From: Pseudalkalibacillus berkeleyi
GTDB lineage: Bacteria > Bacillota > Bacilli > Bacillales > Fictibacillaceae
Direction: 5' to 3'
Assembly (NCBI RefSeq): GCF_021608225.1
Contig: NZ_JAKIJS010000001.1
Coordinates: 372,001-436,000 of the forward strand
Length of the DNA stretch: 64,000 bases
A program made the translations under genes and the position numbers. The first letter of the stretch is position 1. Each line of letters opens with the position of its first letter. The notes under the pieces are model-generated. The model ran no database searches, had not been told where the DNA came from, and saw only the letters and a list, made by a program, of their open reading frames with translations. Below are positions 17,965 to 25,874 of the stretch, in pieces.

Positions 17965-18378
17965 ATGGCTGAAAAAGTATCGAATACAAAGTGGTTTGGG
18001 ATGGCGTTGCAAGCGCTCATCGTTCTTGCCGATCAAGATGGTCTTTGTCCGAGTGGCAAGATGGCAGAAAAGCTCGAATCTCAATCAGCTTTTTTACGAA
18101 AAATATTAACACACTTGGTGAAGGCAGATTTAATACAGGCTCAAGAGGGGCGGTATGGTGGATACTCACTCGTGAAAAAACCAGAAGAGATTACGCTTGC
18201 TGAAGTGTATGATGCTATGAAAGCAGAGAATTCACCAACTGGATTTCTCGGTGTTGAGAGCAAAGAATGTTTTCCGCCACCGACTAGAGAAGCATTGTTT
18301 CAGCTGAAAGACGAAATGGAAGGCTGGATTGTCGACGGATTGAAGCAAAAAACAGTTGCAGACCTACTTAATAAGTAG
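17965..18378 (+). CDS. Rrf2-family transcriptional regulator
   Basis: A 137-residue winged-helix protein with the Rrf2 wording: SGKMAEKLESQSAFLRKILTHLVKADLIQA (recognition helix, about residues 30-60) and GRYGGYSLVKKPEEITLAEVYDA. Only one Cys is present in the C-terminal half, so the three-Cys iron-sulfur cluster of NsrR/IscR is missing. Another signal, such as an electrophile, is therefore more likely. The nitroreductase gene 120 bases downstream has repeated operator-like sites in front of it. Confidence 0.88.
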   Translation: MAEKVSNTKWFGMALQALIVLADQDGLCPSGKMAEKLESQSAFLRKILTHLVKADLIQAQEGRYGGYSLVKKPEEITLAEVYDAMKAENSPTGFLGVESKECFPPPTREALFQLKDEMEGWIVDGLKQKTVADLLNK

Positions 18379-18382
18379 TTGA

Positions 18383-18410
18383 AAACGAAACTGAGGTTTC
18401 GTTTTTATTT
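18383..18410 (+). terminator. Terminator of the Rrf2 gene
   Basis: AACGAAAC and GTTTCGTT pair around TGAG, followed by TTTATTTTT, directly ahead of the nitroreductase promoter. Confidence 0.8.
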
Positions 18411-18479
18411 TTACAGTTAACTGTTCTTGACAAAGTTACAGTTAAGAGCCTATACTGTTCCTGTAATCATTACAGTTAA
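18411..18479 (+). promoter_or_regulatory. Nitroreductase promoter with three TTACAGTTAA operator copies
   Basis: TTGACA (18427-18432) and TATACT (18451-18456) are spaced 18 bp. TTACAGTTAA occurs at 18411-18420, 18436-18445 and 18470-18479, i.e. upstream of, inside and downstream of the promoter. The first copy is part of a perfect palindrome, ACAGTTAACTGT (18413-18424). The position suits repression by the adjacent Rrf2 protein. Confidence 0.7.
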
Positions 18480-18498
18480 AACAGAGGAGCGGTTCAAT

Positions 18499-19206
18499 AT
18501 GTCAGAGAAAACAATGACAAAGGAAGAATATTTAAATAAAGCTAAAGACTTGAATAAAGGGGCAGGTGCACCAAAAGAGCTTGAGGATACTGATTTCTTT
18601 ACAGTAGCAAAGGAACGTCGATCTGTACGACAGTATGACCCAACGGTAAAAATTGATGAAAATGAGATTCGCGAATTACTGGAGATTGCGATTCAAGCAC
18701 CATCTTCTTCAAACCTTCAGCCTTGGAGATTTCTTGTTATTCAAGATCAAGCTGCTAAGGAAGAATTACTTCCTATCGCAAACAATCAACAGCAAGTCGT
18801 TGATGCATCTGCGGTAATTGCAGTACTTGGAGATAAAGATGCTTATAAGAATGCAGAGCGTATTTTCGGTCAATTGGTGGAAAAAGGAAGAATGACAGAA
18901 GAGCTGAAAAATACGTATGTGAATAGCATTCTAGAAGGATACGGAAGCTTTCCAGCTGAACGTCTATCAAAAATTGCAAATATCGATGGCGGGTTGATCT
19001 CCATGCAGTTGATGCTTGCAGCAAAAGCAAAAGGATATGACACGGTACCTATGGGAGGATACGATGCTGACAAATTTGTTGAAGCATTCAATGTTCCTGA
19101 AAACTTCGAGCCAGTTATGTTAATTGCACTAGGTAAAGGTACGCAAGCTGGGTTTGAAAAAACACGTTTACCACTAGAAGATGTGCTTGAATGGAACAAA
19201 TATTAA
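18499..19206 (+). CDS. Nitroreductase-family NAD(P)H oxidoreductase
   Basis: The 235-residue product has the FMN-binding pattern of nitroreductases: RRSVRQYDP, IQAPSSSNLQPWRF, a central SMQLMLAAKAKGYDT helix and the GYDADKF/ALGKG C-terminus. Such enzymes reduce nitro compounds, quinones or enones using NAD(P)H. AGAGGAG precedes ATG 18499, and the reading frame extends upstream through the promoter without a ribosome site. The upstream Rrf2 gene and operator copies suggest induction by a reactive compound. Confidence 0.88.
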   Translation: MSEKTMTKEEYLNKAKDLNKGAGAPKELEDTDFFTVAKERRSVRQYDPTVKIDENEIRELLEIAIQAPSSSNLQPWRFLVIQDQAAKEELLPIANNQQQVVDASAVIAVLGDKDAYKNAERIFGQLVEKGRMTEELKNTYVNSILEGYGSFPAERLSKIANIDGGLISMQLMLAAKAKGYDTVPMGGYDADKFVEAFNVPENFEPVMLIALGKGTQAGFEKTRLPLEDVLEWNKY

Positions 19207-19228
19207 GCGGAAAATAAATATTTATATT

Positions 19229-19277
19229 ATGAAACAGACCAAAGGACAGGAATTGTTGTCTTTTGGTCTGTTTTTCT
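19229..19277 (+). terminator. Terminator of the nitroreductase gene
   Basis: AACAGACCAAAGGACA pairs with TGTCTTTTGGTCTGTT and is followed by TTTCT. Confidence 0.85.
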
Positions 19278-19328
19278 AATAAAAATGAACATGCTTTGAT
19301 TGTAAACAGGATGTTATTCTCTTGGCTC

Positions 19329-19421
19329 GTGGAACTTTCAGTAGAACTCGTGGAACTTTCATGCAAACTTGGGGAACTTTTCTGCTGACTTGTGGAACTT
19401 TACGTGTAACTTGTGGAAGTC
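19329..19421. repeat. 21-bp periodic repeat with GTGGAACTTT core, 5 units
   Basis: The core GTGGAACTTT starts at 19329, 19350, 19371 (GGGGAACTTT), 19392 and 19413 (GTGGAAGTC), exactly 21 bases apart each time, with diverged linkers. Related units occur in the opposite orientation at 61867-61916. The block lies between the nitroreductase terminator and yjcZ, and the rest of that 390-base gap shows no gene. Confidence 0.85.
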
Positions 19422-19598
19422 AGGACTTTTTTACTATATTCCGCCTCAGCACCACACACCTGCTAAGCCATGAAAACTTAATCGAACCGGACATAAACAA
19501 GGGTTTAAACAACATTTGGAAAAGTTTTTTCCATACCGCCCGTTCAATTTCGGAAAAAGGACATATCGTATATTAACAAGCATATTGGGGGTGTAGTT

Positions 19599-19697
19599 AT
19601 GTCTGGAGGATATGGTTCGGGCTTTGCTCTAATTGTAGTTTTGTTTGTCCTTTTGATTATCGTAGGGGCAGCATTCGTAGGCGGTGGCGGTTACTAA
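19599..19697 (+). CDS. YjcZ-family sporulation peptide, 32 aa
   Basis: The product begins [20 protein letters not shown] and ends in a Gly-rich tail. This is the characteristic pattern of the YjcZ family of very small, single-helix proteins made in Bacillus sporulation. A GGGGGTG ribosome site precedes the ATG. CATATCGTA at 19562-19570 fits the SigK -10 consensus (CATAnnnTA), but no matching -35 was seen. Confidence 0.85.
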   Translation: MSGGYGSGFALIVVLFVLLIIVGAAFVGGGGY

Positions 19698-19751
19698 GAT
19701 AGACAGGGAAGATGTTGAAGTGTGACCCCCTGTACTTCAATAGATAAAAAG

Positions 19752-19783
19752 TGAAAGCTGGAGATCGTATCTTCAGCTTTTTT
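19752..19783 (+). terminator. Terminator of yjcZ-like gene
   Basis: GAAAGCTGGAGAT and ATCTTCAGCTTTTTTT pair around CGT, giving a stem with a strong T-run. Confidence 0.85.
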
Positions 19784-19791
19784 TGCGGATA

Positions 19792-19821
19792 AAAAAAGAG
19801 AGTGGAAGCCACTCTCTCAAC
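19792..19821 (-). terminator. Terminator of the DUF2188 gene
   Basis: GAGAGTGG and CCACTCTC pair around AAG; on the minus strand the stem is followed by a run of seven T. It lies just past the DUF2188 stop codon. Confidence 0.8.
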
Positions 19822-19823
19822 TG

Positions 19824-20021
19824 TTAATACTTACGTTCTTCAACTACTTCTCGATCCTGGTCTAGGATAAGAAGTTTACTTGGTGTATTTTCACTTGCTA
19901 CACGTTCCGCAACTTCGATCGCATCTGATTTCATCTCATAATGATCAATTGGTGCAGCATCCTCTAATTTAATATACCAACCATTCACATCTCGGTCTGG
20001 TACTACATGATAATTTTTCAT
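19824..20021 (-). CDS. DUF2188-family protein, 65 aa
   Basis: The product has the DUF2188 pattern: a YHVVPDRDVNGWYIKLE strand region followed by a helix with EAxxxAxxxA spacing (KSDAIEVAERVASEN) and an ILDQDREVVEE strand. These small proteins occur widely and have no known function. The start at 20021 is set by TTGGAGGG upstream; a longer open frame to 20165 lacks a ribosome site. Confidence 0.8.
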   Translation of the reverse strand: MKNYHVVPDRDVNGWYIKLEDAAPIDHYEMKSDAIEVAERVASENTPSKLLILDQDREVVEERKY

Positions 20022-20164
20022 ATGCACAACCCTCCAAAAATCTGATGTACACAACACTTTCCCGCGAGAAAATATCCTTAAACATACTTTTCTGTGTGAA
20101 TCAAAGTATGTTTTGGAACCGAAGAGGACAGAATGGAGACTAATTAAATTAAGGGAGGAAGACA

Positions 20165-20344
20165 ATGGAAGCGAGTATGAGTCTTGAAGAAGTTGTCCAG
20201 CAAATTACTCATTTGGCACAATCGGCTGGGGAGGCACCTCGTAAAAAGCAGGTGAAGAAATCCAATCCAGAATTGATGAGAAACGCATTGTATTATTTTC
20301 CGAACTGGGATGCAGCACTCGAACAAAGTGCAAAGCATGCCTGA
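20165..20344 (+). CDS. Hypothetical protein, 59 aa
   Basis: A strong AGGGAGGA ribosome site precedes the ATG. The product is soluble, with an amphipathic N-terminal helix (SLEEVVQQITHLAQSA), a basic linker (RKKQVKKS) and a C-terminal helix (NPELMRNALYYFPNWDAALEQ). No family is recognised. A stem-loop terminator follows. Confidence 0.6.
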   Translation: MEASMSLEEVVQQITHLAQSAGEAPRKKQVKKSNPELMRNALYYFPNWDAALEQSAKHA

Positions 20345-20371
20345 ATAATCCTCCAGACGAAATGAAAGAAA

Positions 20372-20408
20372 CCGAGCAATTAGCCAACATCATGGCATGC
20401 TCGGTTTT
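20372..20408 (+). terminator. Terminator of the 59-aa ORF
   Basis: ACCGAGC and GCTCGGT pair, followed by TTTTC. Confidence 0.65.
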
Positions 20409-20433
20409 TCATGTGATTTGATTTAGAACCGCA

Positions 20434-20470
20434 AAAAAAAAGCCCCGTAAAACTTTTCGGGGCTTTCGGG
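20434..20470 (-). terminator. Terminator of the ArsR-AHSA1 operon
   Basis: AAAGCCCCG and CGGGGCTTT pair. On the minus strand the stem is followed by a run of nine T, 15 bases beyond the AHSA1 gene stop. Confidence 0.85.
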
Positions 20471-20484
20471 GCTCACGGTCTTTA

Positions 20485-21006
20485 TTATGATTGAATTTGC
20501 TTCAAATGTGCATCCAGTTTTTCAAATTGAGATGAAGTACCTTCAACTACACCCATGTCCATAATTTGCTTCAGAACCTCTTCAGTTGCGAATTGTGTAC
20601 GTGTAACGAGTTTCGTCTTTCCTTCATGATCAACGAATTCCATCGAAATTAGCATTTCTGGCATGCCATCAAGCTTATTCCCTTCTTGATCAGTGAATGA
20701 ATCTGTATAGACGATTTTTTCAGGGGATGTAATTTCCTGATACACTGCTAACCCACATGATTCATGACCAAAGAAATCCTCTTGATTTTTATCTACACAC
20801 TTCATGCAATATCGCCATTCTCCACCAGGTGTAAAATCAAATCTTTGAATGGTTGTTTCCCATCCTTGAGGTCCCCACCAACGTGCTAAGTGGTCAGCCT
20901 CTGAATAAGCCTTGAAAACTAGTTCTCTCGGTGCATCGAAAATTCGTTCCATGATGAGGTCTCGACCTTCTACTTGTGTCCTAATGCTTTTTGTCGCTTT
21001 TGACAT
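20485..21006 (-). CDS. SRPBCC/AHSA1-domain protein
   Basis: A 173-residue START-like protein with the AHSA1 family pattern (DLIMERIFDAPRELVFKAYSEADHLARWWGP). The family folds into a hydrophobic cavity; members next to ArsR genes are common in Bacilli and of unknown ligand. The ATG at 21006 is preferred over one at 21012 because GGAGG lies 7 bases ahead of it. It is cotranscribed with the ArsR gene upstream. Confidence 0.9.
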   Translation of the reverse strand: MSKATKSIRTQVEGRDLIMERIFDAPRELVFKAYSEADHLARWWGPQGWETTIQRFDFTPGGEWRYCMKCVDKNQEDFFGHESCGLAVYQEITSPEKIVYTDSFTDQEGNKLDGMPEMLISMEFVDHEGKTKLVTRTQFATEEVLKQIMDMGVVEGTSSQFEKLDAHLKQIQS

Positions 21007-21042
21007 TTTCATTCCTCCAATATCATTGTTTAATTATAAGAA

Positions 21043-21378
21043 TTACTGCTTGTTGCTTTTGTCAATTTCCTGACTTTGTAATTCCTTGAGGTAATCATCT
21101 AGTCGGTCAAATCTCTCATTCATGATGTTTCGATACGATGCGATCCAGGTGTCAAGTTCCTTAAATGGCTCAGCTCTCAGCTCGTAAATGCGCTGATTTG
21201 CAACCGGATGTACGTCAACAAGACCGGCTTCACTTAGGACCTTCAAATGTTTAGAGGCTTGAGGCTGTCGAATCTGGAGTTGTTCAGCGATTTCTCCGAC
21301 TGTAAGTCGTTGCTCACGCAGGAGTTCTACAATTTTTAATCGATTGGGCTCTGCTAGAGCACTTAATATCTTTTCCAT
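21043..21378 (-). CDS. ArsR-family transcriptional regulator
   Basis: The 111-residue product is a winged-helix regulator with ALAEPNRLKIVELLREQRL and the recognition helix region IAEQLQIRQPQASKHLKVLSEAGLV. It has no CxC metal motif, so it probably does not sense arsenic. It is the first gene of the pair with the AHSA1 protein and is probably autoregulated through the palindrome directly upstream. Confidence 0.9.
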   Translation of the reverse strand: MEKILSALAEPNRLKIVELLREQRLTVGEIAEQLQIRQPQASKHLKVLSEAGLVDVHPVANQRIYELRAEPFKELDTWIASYRNIMNERFDRLDDYLKELQSQEIDKSNKQ

Positions 21379-21384
21379 ACTAAC

Positions 21385-21422
21385 AATATACTTTGACTAG
21401 AATATTCCTGTCAAGGAATATT
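21385..21422 (-). promoter_or_regulatory. ArsR-gene promoter inside a perfect palindrome
   Basis: On the minus strand, TTGACA (21409-21414) and TATATT (21385-21390) are spaced 18 bp. The -35 box is flanked by AATATTCC (21401-21408) and GGAATATT (21415-21422), a perfect 8+8 inverted repeat with a 6-base centre. A dimer bound here would block the polymerase. Confidence 0.75.
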
Positions 21423-21562
21423 AAAAACGTTTTTTGATAACAATAATCAGCGTCTAGATGTGTAACAATGCCCAACCTTCGTACATATTTTGATGAAGAG
21501 AGTGTTGGTAGTGGGTCTTTTCAGTATGGATTTCATACCAATGAACATATGGAGGTAATGGG

Positions 21563-21859
21563 ATGAGCAATTTTCATAAAGATATTAAGGATTTAAACGT
21601 AGGTGACTTTAAAGCGAACGACTTGGTGCCGAGTGAACAACATGCTGATTCCGATGAGGACCGTATCATTGTCGGAGGTTGCTTCGGATGTTTTCGATGT
21701 TTCGGCTGTGTCGGTTGTGCGGGCTGTGCAGGGTGTGCGGGATGTGGAGGCTGTGCTCGTTGCGGAGGCTGTGCGAGATGTGGCGGGTGCGCACGTTGTG
21801 GCGGATGTGGTGGTCGTTGTGGTGGATGCGGCGGCGGACGTTGCGGTGGACCGAGATAA
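21563..21859 (+). CDS. Heterocycloanthracin-type TOMM bacteriocin precursor
   Basis: A 98-residue precursor peptide. The leader (residues 1-39) carries FxxxB-type recognition motifs (FHKDI at 4-8, FKANDL at 16-21) and ends in Gly38-Gly39. The core (40-98) contains 18 cysteines, the first 15 spaced exactly every third residue, with Gly and seven Arg between them and no Ser or Thr. It fits the heterocycloanthracin/sonorensin family, whose Cys residues are cyclised to thiazoles. Modification genes follow downstream. Compared with family members I know, the Arg content is unusually high. An ATGGAGGTAATGGG stretch supplies the ribosome site. Confidence 0.9.
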   Translation: MSNFHKDIKDLNVGDFKANDLVPSEQHADSDEDRIIVGGCFGCFRCFGCVGCAGCAGCAGCGGCARCGGCARCGGCARCGGCGGRCGGCGGGRCGGPR

Positions 21860-21872
21860 CTTGAGAAACAAG

Positions 21873-21908
21873 AACCCTGGCGAAAACGCTAGGGTTCTTT
21901 TCTTTTTA
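21873..21908 (+). terminator. Terminator after the TOMM precursor
   Basis: AAGAACCCT and AGGGTTCTT pair with a GCG/CGC inner stem, followed by TTCTTTTT. It separates the precursor transcript from the modification operon and may allow excess precursor mRNA. Confidence 0.85.
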
Positions 21909-22105
21909 TTGAATTGGAATTAATGGGATAAGTTCAATCAAAACTAACAACCGATTTTCATGAGATAAGATGAATAGCCTTTTCTCAATAACATATTTTG
22001 GAGGATCCTTCACCTAAAGAATATAAGACAAATCTTCGGTCATACAATCTGTAAGAAGGATGTTTCATAGGTTAGGACAGCTCTTGGGTTAGGAGGATTG
22101 GTCTT

Positions 22106-23926
22106 ATGGCCAAATTAAGCGGTAAGATGCGTATTAAGGTGAATCGGGACACATTCTTTTTACCAGATACGATTGGTCGGGTGTACTTCCGAAACAATGC
22201 AAGTTCTTTTCATATGGAAGGAGAGTCAATTGATCGTTGGATTGAGAAGTTGTTGCCGATGTTTAACGGAGAGTATACTTTGGCGGAGTTGACTGACGAT
22301 CTGCCACCTCAGTATAAGAACAGGGTGTTTGAAATTGCTGAAGTTCTTTACAACAATGCGTTCGTTCGTGACGTCAGCAGTGATCAGCCTCATGAGTTGA
22401 AGGAGGATGTTCTCAAGAAATATGCGTCACAGATTGAATTTCTAAATAGTTTCGGGGGATCAGGTGCTTACCGTTTTCAAGAATACCGGAAAAAGAAAGT
22501 GCTCGCAGTGGGCTCAGGTCCGTTTTTCTTATCGCTCGTCCATGCACTATTAGCGTCTGGTTTACCAGGGTTTCATGTCATGATGGACGGTGATGTTCCT
22601 ACAAACAAAAAGCGTCTCGCAGAAATCACATATCACGCTAGAAAAAGCGATCCAGAAGTTGCGATAGAGGTCGTGACGCGCGTGGAAGCCGAGCAAAGTT
22701 TAAGGGAAGTTTTAGAGCCTTTTGAAGCGGTTTATTATGTTTCAGAAATAGGCAATATAGAGAAGTTACGAGCTTTCCAGACCGTTTGTCGTGATGAGCA
22801 GAAGACCTTTATACCTAGTGTTTGTCTTGAAAAAGTCGGGCTTGCAGGTCCTGTGGTCGCGCCTCATTCATCTGGTTGTTGGGAGTCCGCATACAGAAGT
22901 CTCCATCAGGACATTTTTAAAGGTGAAGCCGAACCGTTTTCACCAACAGCCGGCGCATTACTTGCAAATATGTGTGCGTTCGAAGGCTTCAAAACAATAA
23001 CAGGCGTAACTACTCCAAATATCAATCAAATTTACACACTCGATCTGTTTACGATGGAAGGGTCATGGCACTCGTTTGTCCCTCATCCACGTGTAACAGA
23101 CTGTGTTTCAATGGAGAAAATAAAGTGCTATCCAGAAAAACGAGAAGCGGATCTCACTAAGATGTTCCTTTCGTTAAGCAAATTAACTTCAAAGGTATCT
23201 GGCATTTTTCATCAGTGGGAGGAAGGGAATCTCAATCAGATTCCACTATCACAATGCGCTGTTCAAGCTGTCGATCCTACGAGCAACGGTCCAGCTGAAC
23301 TTTTACCTGCAAAAGTATGCAGTGGCATGACGCATGAGGGAGCTCGTAAAGAGGCAGGTTTGACTGGAATGGAAGATTACTGTACGCGGTTGATTCATAC
23401 GTCAAATCAAACGAACGTGAGTTTAGGAGCAGGTGGAACTTTTGATGAAGGCGTCGGCCGGGCAATTCAAAAGTGTTTACTTGAACAGTTAAATAACCAG
23501 TCAGACTATAAAGCATCACCTGTAAAAATAGACAATATCTACGATGACCATTGCCGGTATTACTATCAAGCACTCACGACTTTAAAAGGAGAACCGACAG
23601 TCGCATTAGGCGAAGACTTGTCTGGTTGTCCGGTCGTTTGGGTCAGTGTGAAAAATAAGTGGTACGGGAGTGTCGGGTTGGATACGGCTGAAGCCCTTCG
23701 GCATGCTTTACAATTTGCGATCAATCCGTCGATTCGTGCAATCGCATCGAAAAACGTAAAGGTCAGCGATACAGATCCAACGTGTATCAATATTGAAAAA
23801 AGTAATCCAGATATTAAAGCGTACGTAGGTAAATTTGACGTCTTTGAACTAAGAATTGACGGTCTTTTTGAAAACAATGAAGTATTCGTGTATGGTGTGC
23901 AGCTACGAGAGGAGGCGAGTCGATGA
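22106..23926 (+). CDS. TOMM maturation protein, E1-like (TIGR03693-type)
   Basis: This 606-residue protein fits the putative thiazole-containing bacteriocin maturation protein family found beside heterocycloanthracin genes. Residues 1-110 resemble a leader-binding winged-helix (RVYFRNNASSFHMEGESIDRWIEKLLP). Around residue 130 a Rossmann-like segment appears (KVLAVGSGPFFLSLVHALL). The C-terminal half (GVGRAIQKCLLEQL, CRYYYQAL) looks like a degenerate second domain. It has no ATP-binding YcaO motifs. Its gene overlaps the next by 4 bases, so it is coupled to the cyclodehydratase. Its exact role (scaffold or leader delivery) is not established. Confidence 0.85.
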   Translation: MAKLSGKMRIKVNRDTFFLPDTIGRVYFRNNASSFHMEGESIDRWIEKLLPMFNGEYTLAELTDDLPPQYKNRVFEIAEVLYNNAFVRDVSSDQPHELKEDVLKKYASQIEFLNSFGGSGAYRFQEYRKKKVLAVGSGPFFLSLVHALLASGLPGFHVMMDGDVPTNKKRLAEITYHARKSDPEVAIEVVTRVEAEQSLREVLEPFEAVYYVSEIGNIEKLRAFQTVCRDEQKTFIPSVCLEKVGLAGPVVAPHSSGCWESAYRSLHQDIFKGEAEPFSPTAGALLANMCAFEGFKTITGVTTPNINQIYTLDLFTMEGSWHSFVPHPRVTDCVSMEKIKCYPEKREADLTKMFLSLSKLTSKVSGIFHQWEEGNLNQIPLSQCAVQAVDPTSNGPAELLPAKVCSGMTHEGARKEAGLTGMEDYCTRLIHTSNQTNVSLGAGGTFDEGVGRAIQKCLLEQLNNQSDYKASPVKIDNIYDDHCRYYYQALTTLKGEPTVALGEDLSGCPVVWVSVKNKWYGSVGLDTAEALRHALQFAINPSIRAIASKNVKVSDTDPTCINIEKSNPDIKAYVGKFDVFELRIDGLFENNEVFVYGVQLREEASR

Positions 23927-25860
23927 GGGCTTCCATTCTCGTTGTCGGTCATGGTCTACTCGCCGATTACGTCATGAAACTGTTAGCCAATCAATACGAC
24001 GTGAAGCGACGAGCAGAAATCGAAGCGGAGGTTCCGCTACCGACGGATCTTATTCTCGTATTGCACGATACGTGGACACCAGCTGTGCATCAACAAGCAG
24101 AAGAAGTTTATCGTTCACTGCGAATCCCATGGCTAAGGGGATTTGTTGCATTCGGTGAAGGGGTAATCGGACCACTCGTTCATCCGGATCAAGACGGTTG
24201 TTCTCAATGTGCCGATACGAGGAGATTAATGGCTGGACGCGACAGGAAGGAAATGTGGGACCTTCAACAGCAACGTATTGCTGAGCAAGATCTAAGTGCA
24301 GATGCATGGGCATCGAACTGTGGTCTTCTGCAAATGGCACAGCTTCTCCATTATGAAGCGCTTAACGTACTTGAACGTAAGCAGGCTAAATCAGAAGACC
24401 ACATCTACTTATTGAACATGAAGACGTTCGAAGGTTCGTGGCGATTTATTTTACCAGATGCGTTATGTCCGGTATGTAATACGATTCCTAGAGATGAACC
24501 GGTCCACATGGCGCTAGAATCCAGTCCGAAAATCAATTCGAACAGCTTTAGATGCAGGCCGATAGATGAGCTGAAAGAGGTACTCGCGAAAGATTATCTC
24601 GATCATCGAACGGGACTGCTCAATACGAAAGTGTACGATTCAACGACCTTATTTGCTGATGCAATCGTAAATTTACCCCTATTTAACGGAGATGAAGGGA
24701 CAGCGGGACGCACGCATTCCTATGAACTGAGTGAATCAACGGCGATTCTTGAAGCGCTCGAACGGTCTTGTGGCGTTGGTGCACGTGGCAAGCAAACCGT
24801 CGTCTATGACACTTACAAAAATATTGCACCTGATGCGCTCAATCCATTATCAGTTGGGGTTCATTCTGATGCACAGTACGATGAGCCGCATTTTCCATTT
24901 ATGAAATTTGACCCTGAGCGGAAGATGAACTGGGTGTGGGGTTATTCATTTTTACAGGAGAAGCCGATTCTCGTGCCTGAACTCCTCGCTTACTACAGCA
25001 TGGGATGCGGTGGAGGGATGTTTTTTGAAACGTCGAATGGTTGCGCGCTCGGTGGTAGTCGTGAGGAAGCGATTTTTTACGGAATGATGGAGGTCGTTGA
25101 GCGGGATGCGTTCCTACTGACGTGGTATGCCCAATTGAATTTGCCACAACTCGATCCGTATTCTTCTGAAGACAAGGAACTACAGCTAATGGTCGACCGG
25201 ATGAGAGAAGTGGCAGGGTATGACCTTCATCTATACAATGCGACGATGGAAAACGGGATTCCGAGCGTGTGGGCAATGGCGAAGAACCGGAAAGAGGAGG
25301 GAATGAACCTCATTTGTGCTGCTGGTGCTCACCTTGATCCGATTCGCGCTACGAAAAGTGCAGTTTACGAGCTCGCGGGTATGGTGCTCGCGATGGATGA
25401 ACAGTTTGAATCTAAAAAGACAGAACACGAGAAAATGCTAACAGATCCTTATCTTGTTAGGAAGATGGATGATCACGGCATGCTGTATGGACTGAAGGAA
25501 GCAGAGGAACGGCTGAACTTTTTACTGAAAAAAGAAGGAGAAGTGCAATCGTTTATAGAGGCATTTCAGCCTAGGGCAAAGCATCATGACTTAACCGACG
25601 ACCTGAAAGAAGTGATGCAAACGTTTTTTGATCGTAATATGGATGTGATTGTAGTCGATCAAACGACTTCAGAAATCCGACGGAACGGATTGCACTGCGT
25701 CAAAGTCATTATCCCAGGCATGCTACCGATGACGTTTGGCCATCATTTGACACGTGTGAAAGGATTGGAGCGCGTTTTACATGTTCCGGTGGAGCTCGGT
25801 TATCGGCAAGAGCCGCTGACGTACGATCAGCTCAACCAGCATCCACATCCGTTTCCGTAG
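23923..25860 (+). CDS. TOMM cyclodehydratase: leader-binding E1-like domain fused to YcaO
   Basis: A 645-residue SagC-SagD fusion. The N-terminal ~200 residues form an E1-like/leader-binding part with zinc Cys pairs (CSQC, CPVC). The C-terminal ~420 residues are a YcaO ATPase with SESTAILEALERSCG, the EAIFYGMMEVVERDAFLLTWY helix, TKSAVYELAGM and a proline-rich end (HPHPFP) typical of active cyclodehydratases. It should phosphorylate the peptide backbone amide and convert core Cys residues to thiazolines. It starts within the stop of the maturation gene and is followed 14 bases later by the dehydrogenase gene. Confidence 0.92.
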   Translation: MRASILVVGHGLLADYVMKLLANQYDVKRRAEIEAEVPLPTDLILVLHDTWTPAVHQQAEEVYRSLRIPWLRGFVAFGEGVIGPLVHPDQDGCSQCADTRRLMAGRDRKEMWDLQQQRIAEQDLSADAWASNCGLLQMAQLLHYEALNVLERKQAKSEDHIYLLNMKTFEGSWRFILPDALCPVCNTIPRDEPVHMALESSPKINSNSFRCRPIDELKEVLAKDYLDHRTGLLNTKVYDSTTLFADAIVNLPLFNGDEGTAGRTHSYELSESTAILEALERSCGVGARGKQTVVYDTYKNIAPDALNPLSVGVHSDAQYDEPHFPFMKFDPERKMNWVWGYSFLQEKPILVPELLAYYSMGCGGGMFFETSNGCALGGSREEAIFYGMMEVVERDAFLLTWYAQLNLPQLDPYSSEDKELQLMVDRMREVAGYDLHLYNATMENGIPSVWAMAKNRKEEGMNLICAAGAHLDPIRATKSAVYELAGMVLAMDEQFESKKTEHEKMLTDPYLVRKMDDHGMLYGLKEAEERLNFLLKKEGEVQSFIEAFQPRAKHHDLTDDLKEVMQTFFDRNMDVIVVDQTTSEIRRNGLHCVKVIIPGMLPMTFGHHLTRVKGLERVLHVPVELGYRQEPLTYDQLNQHPHPFP

Positions 25861-25874
25861 AAAGAGGTTGACCA

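Noticed and set aside
19322-19576. ORF of 84 codons with a repeated Gly-Thr-Phe pattern
   Set aside because: The pattern only reflects the 21-bp DNA repeat (seven codons per unit). No ribosome site; linkers diverge without codon-level selection.
21593-21871. Thr/Ala/Ser-rich ORF on the minus strand opposite the TOMM precursor
   Set aside because: It is the complementary shadow of the Cys/Gly codon repeat and has no start signals.
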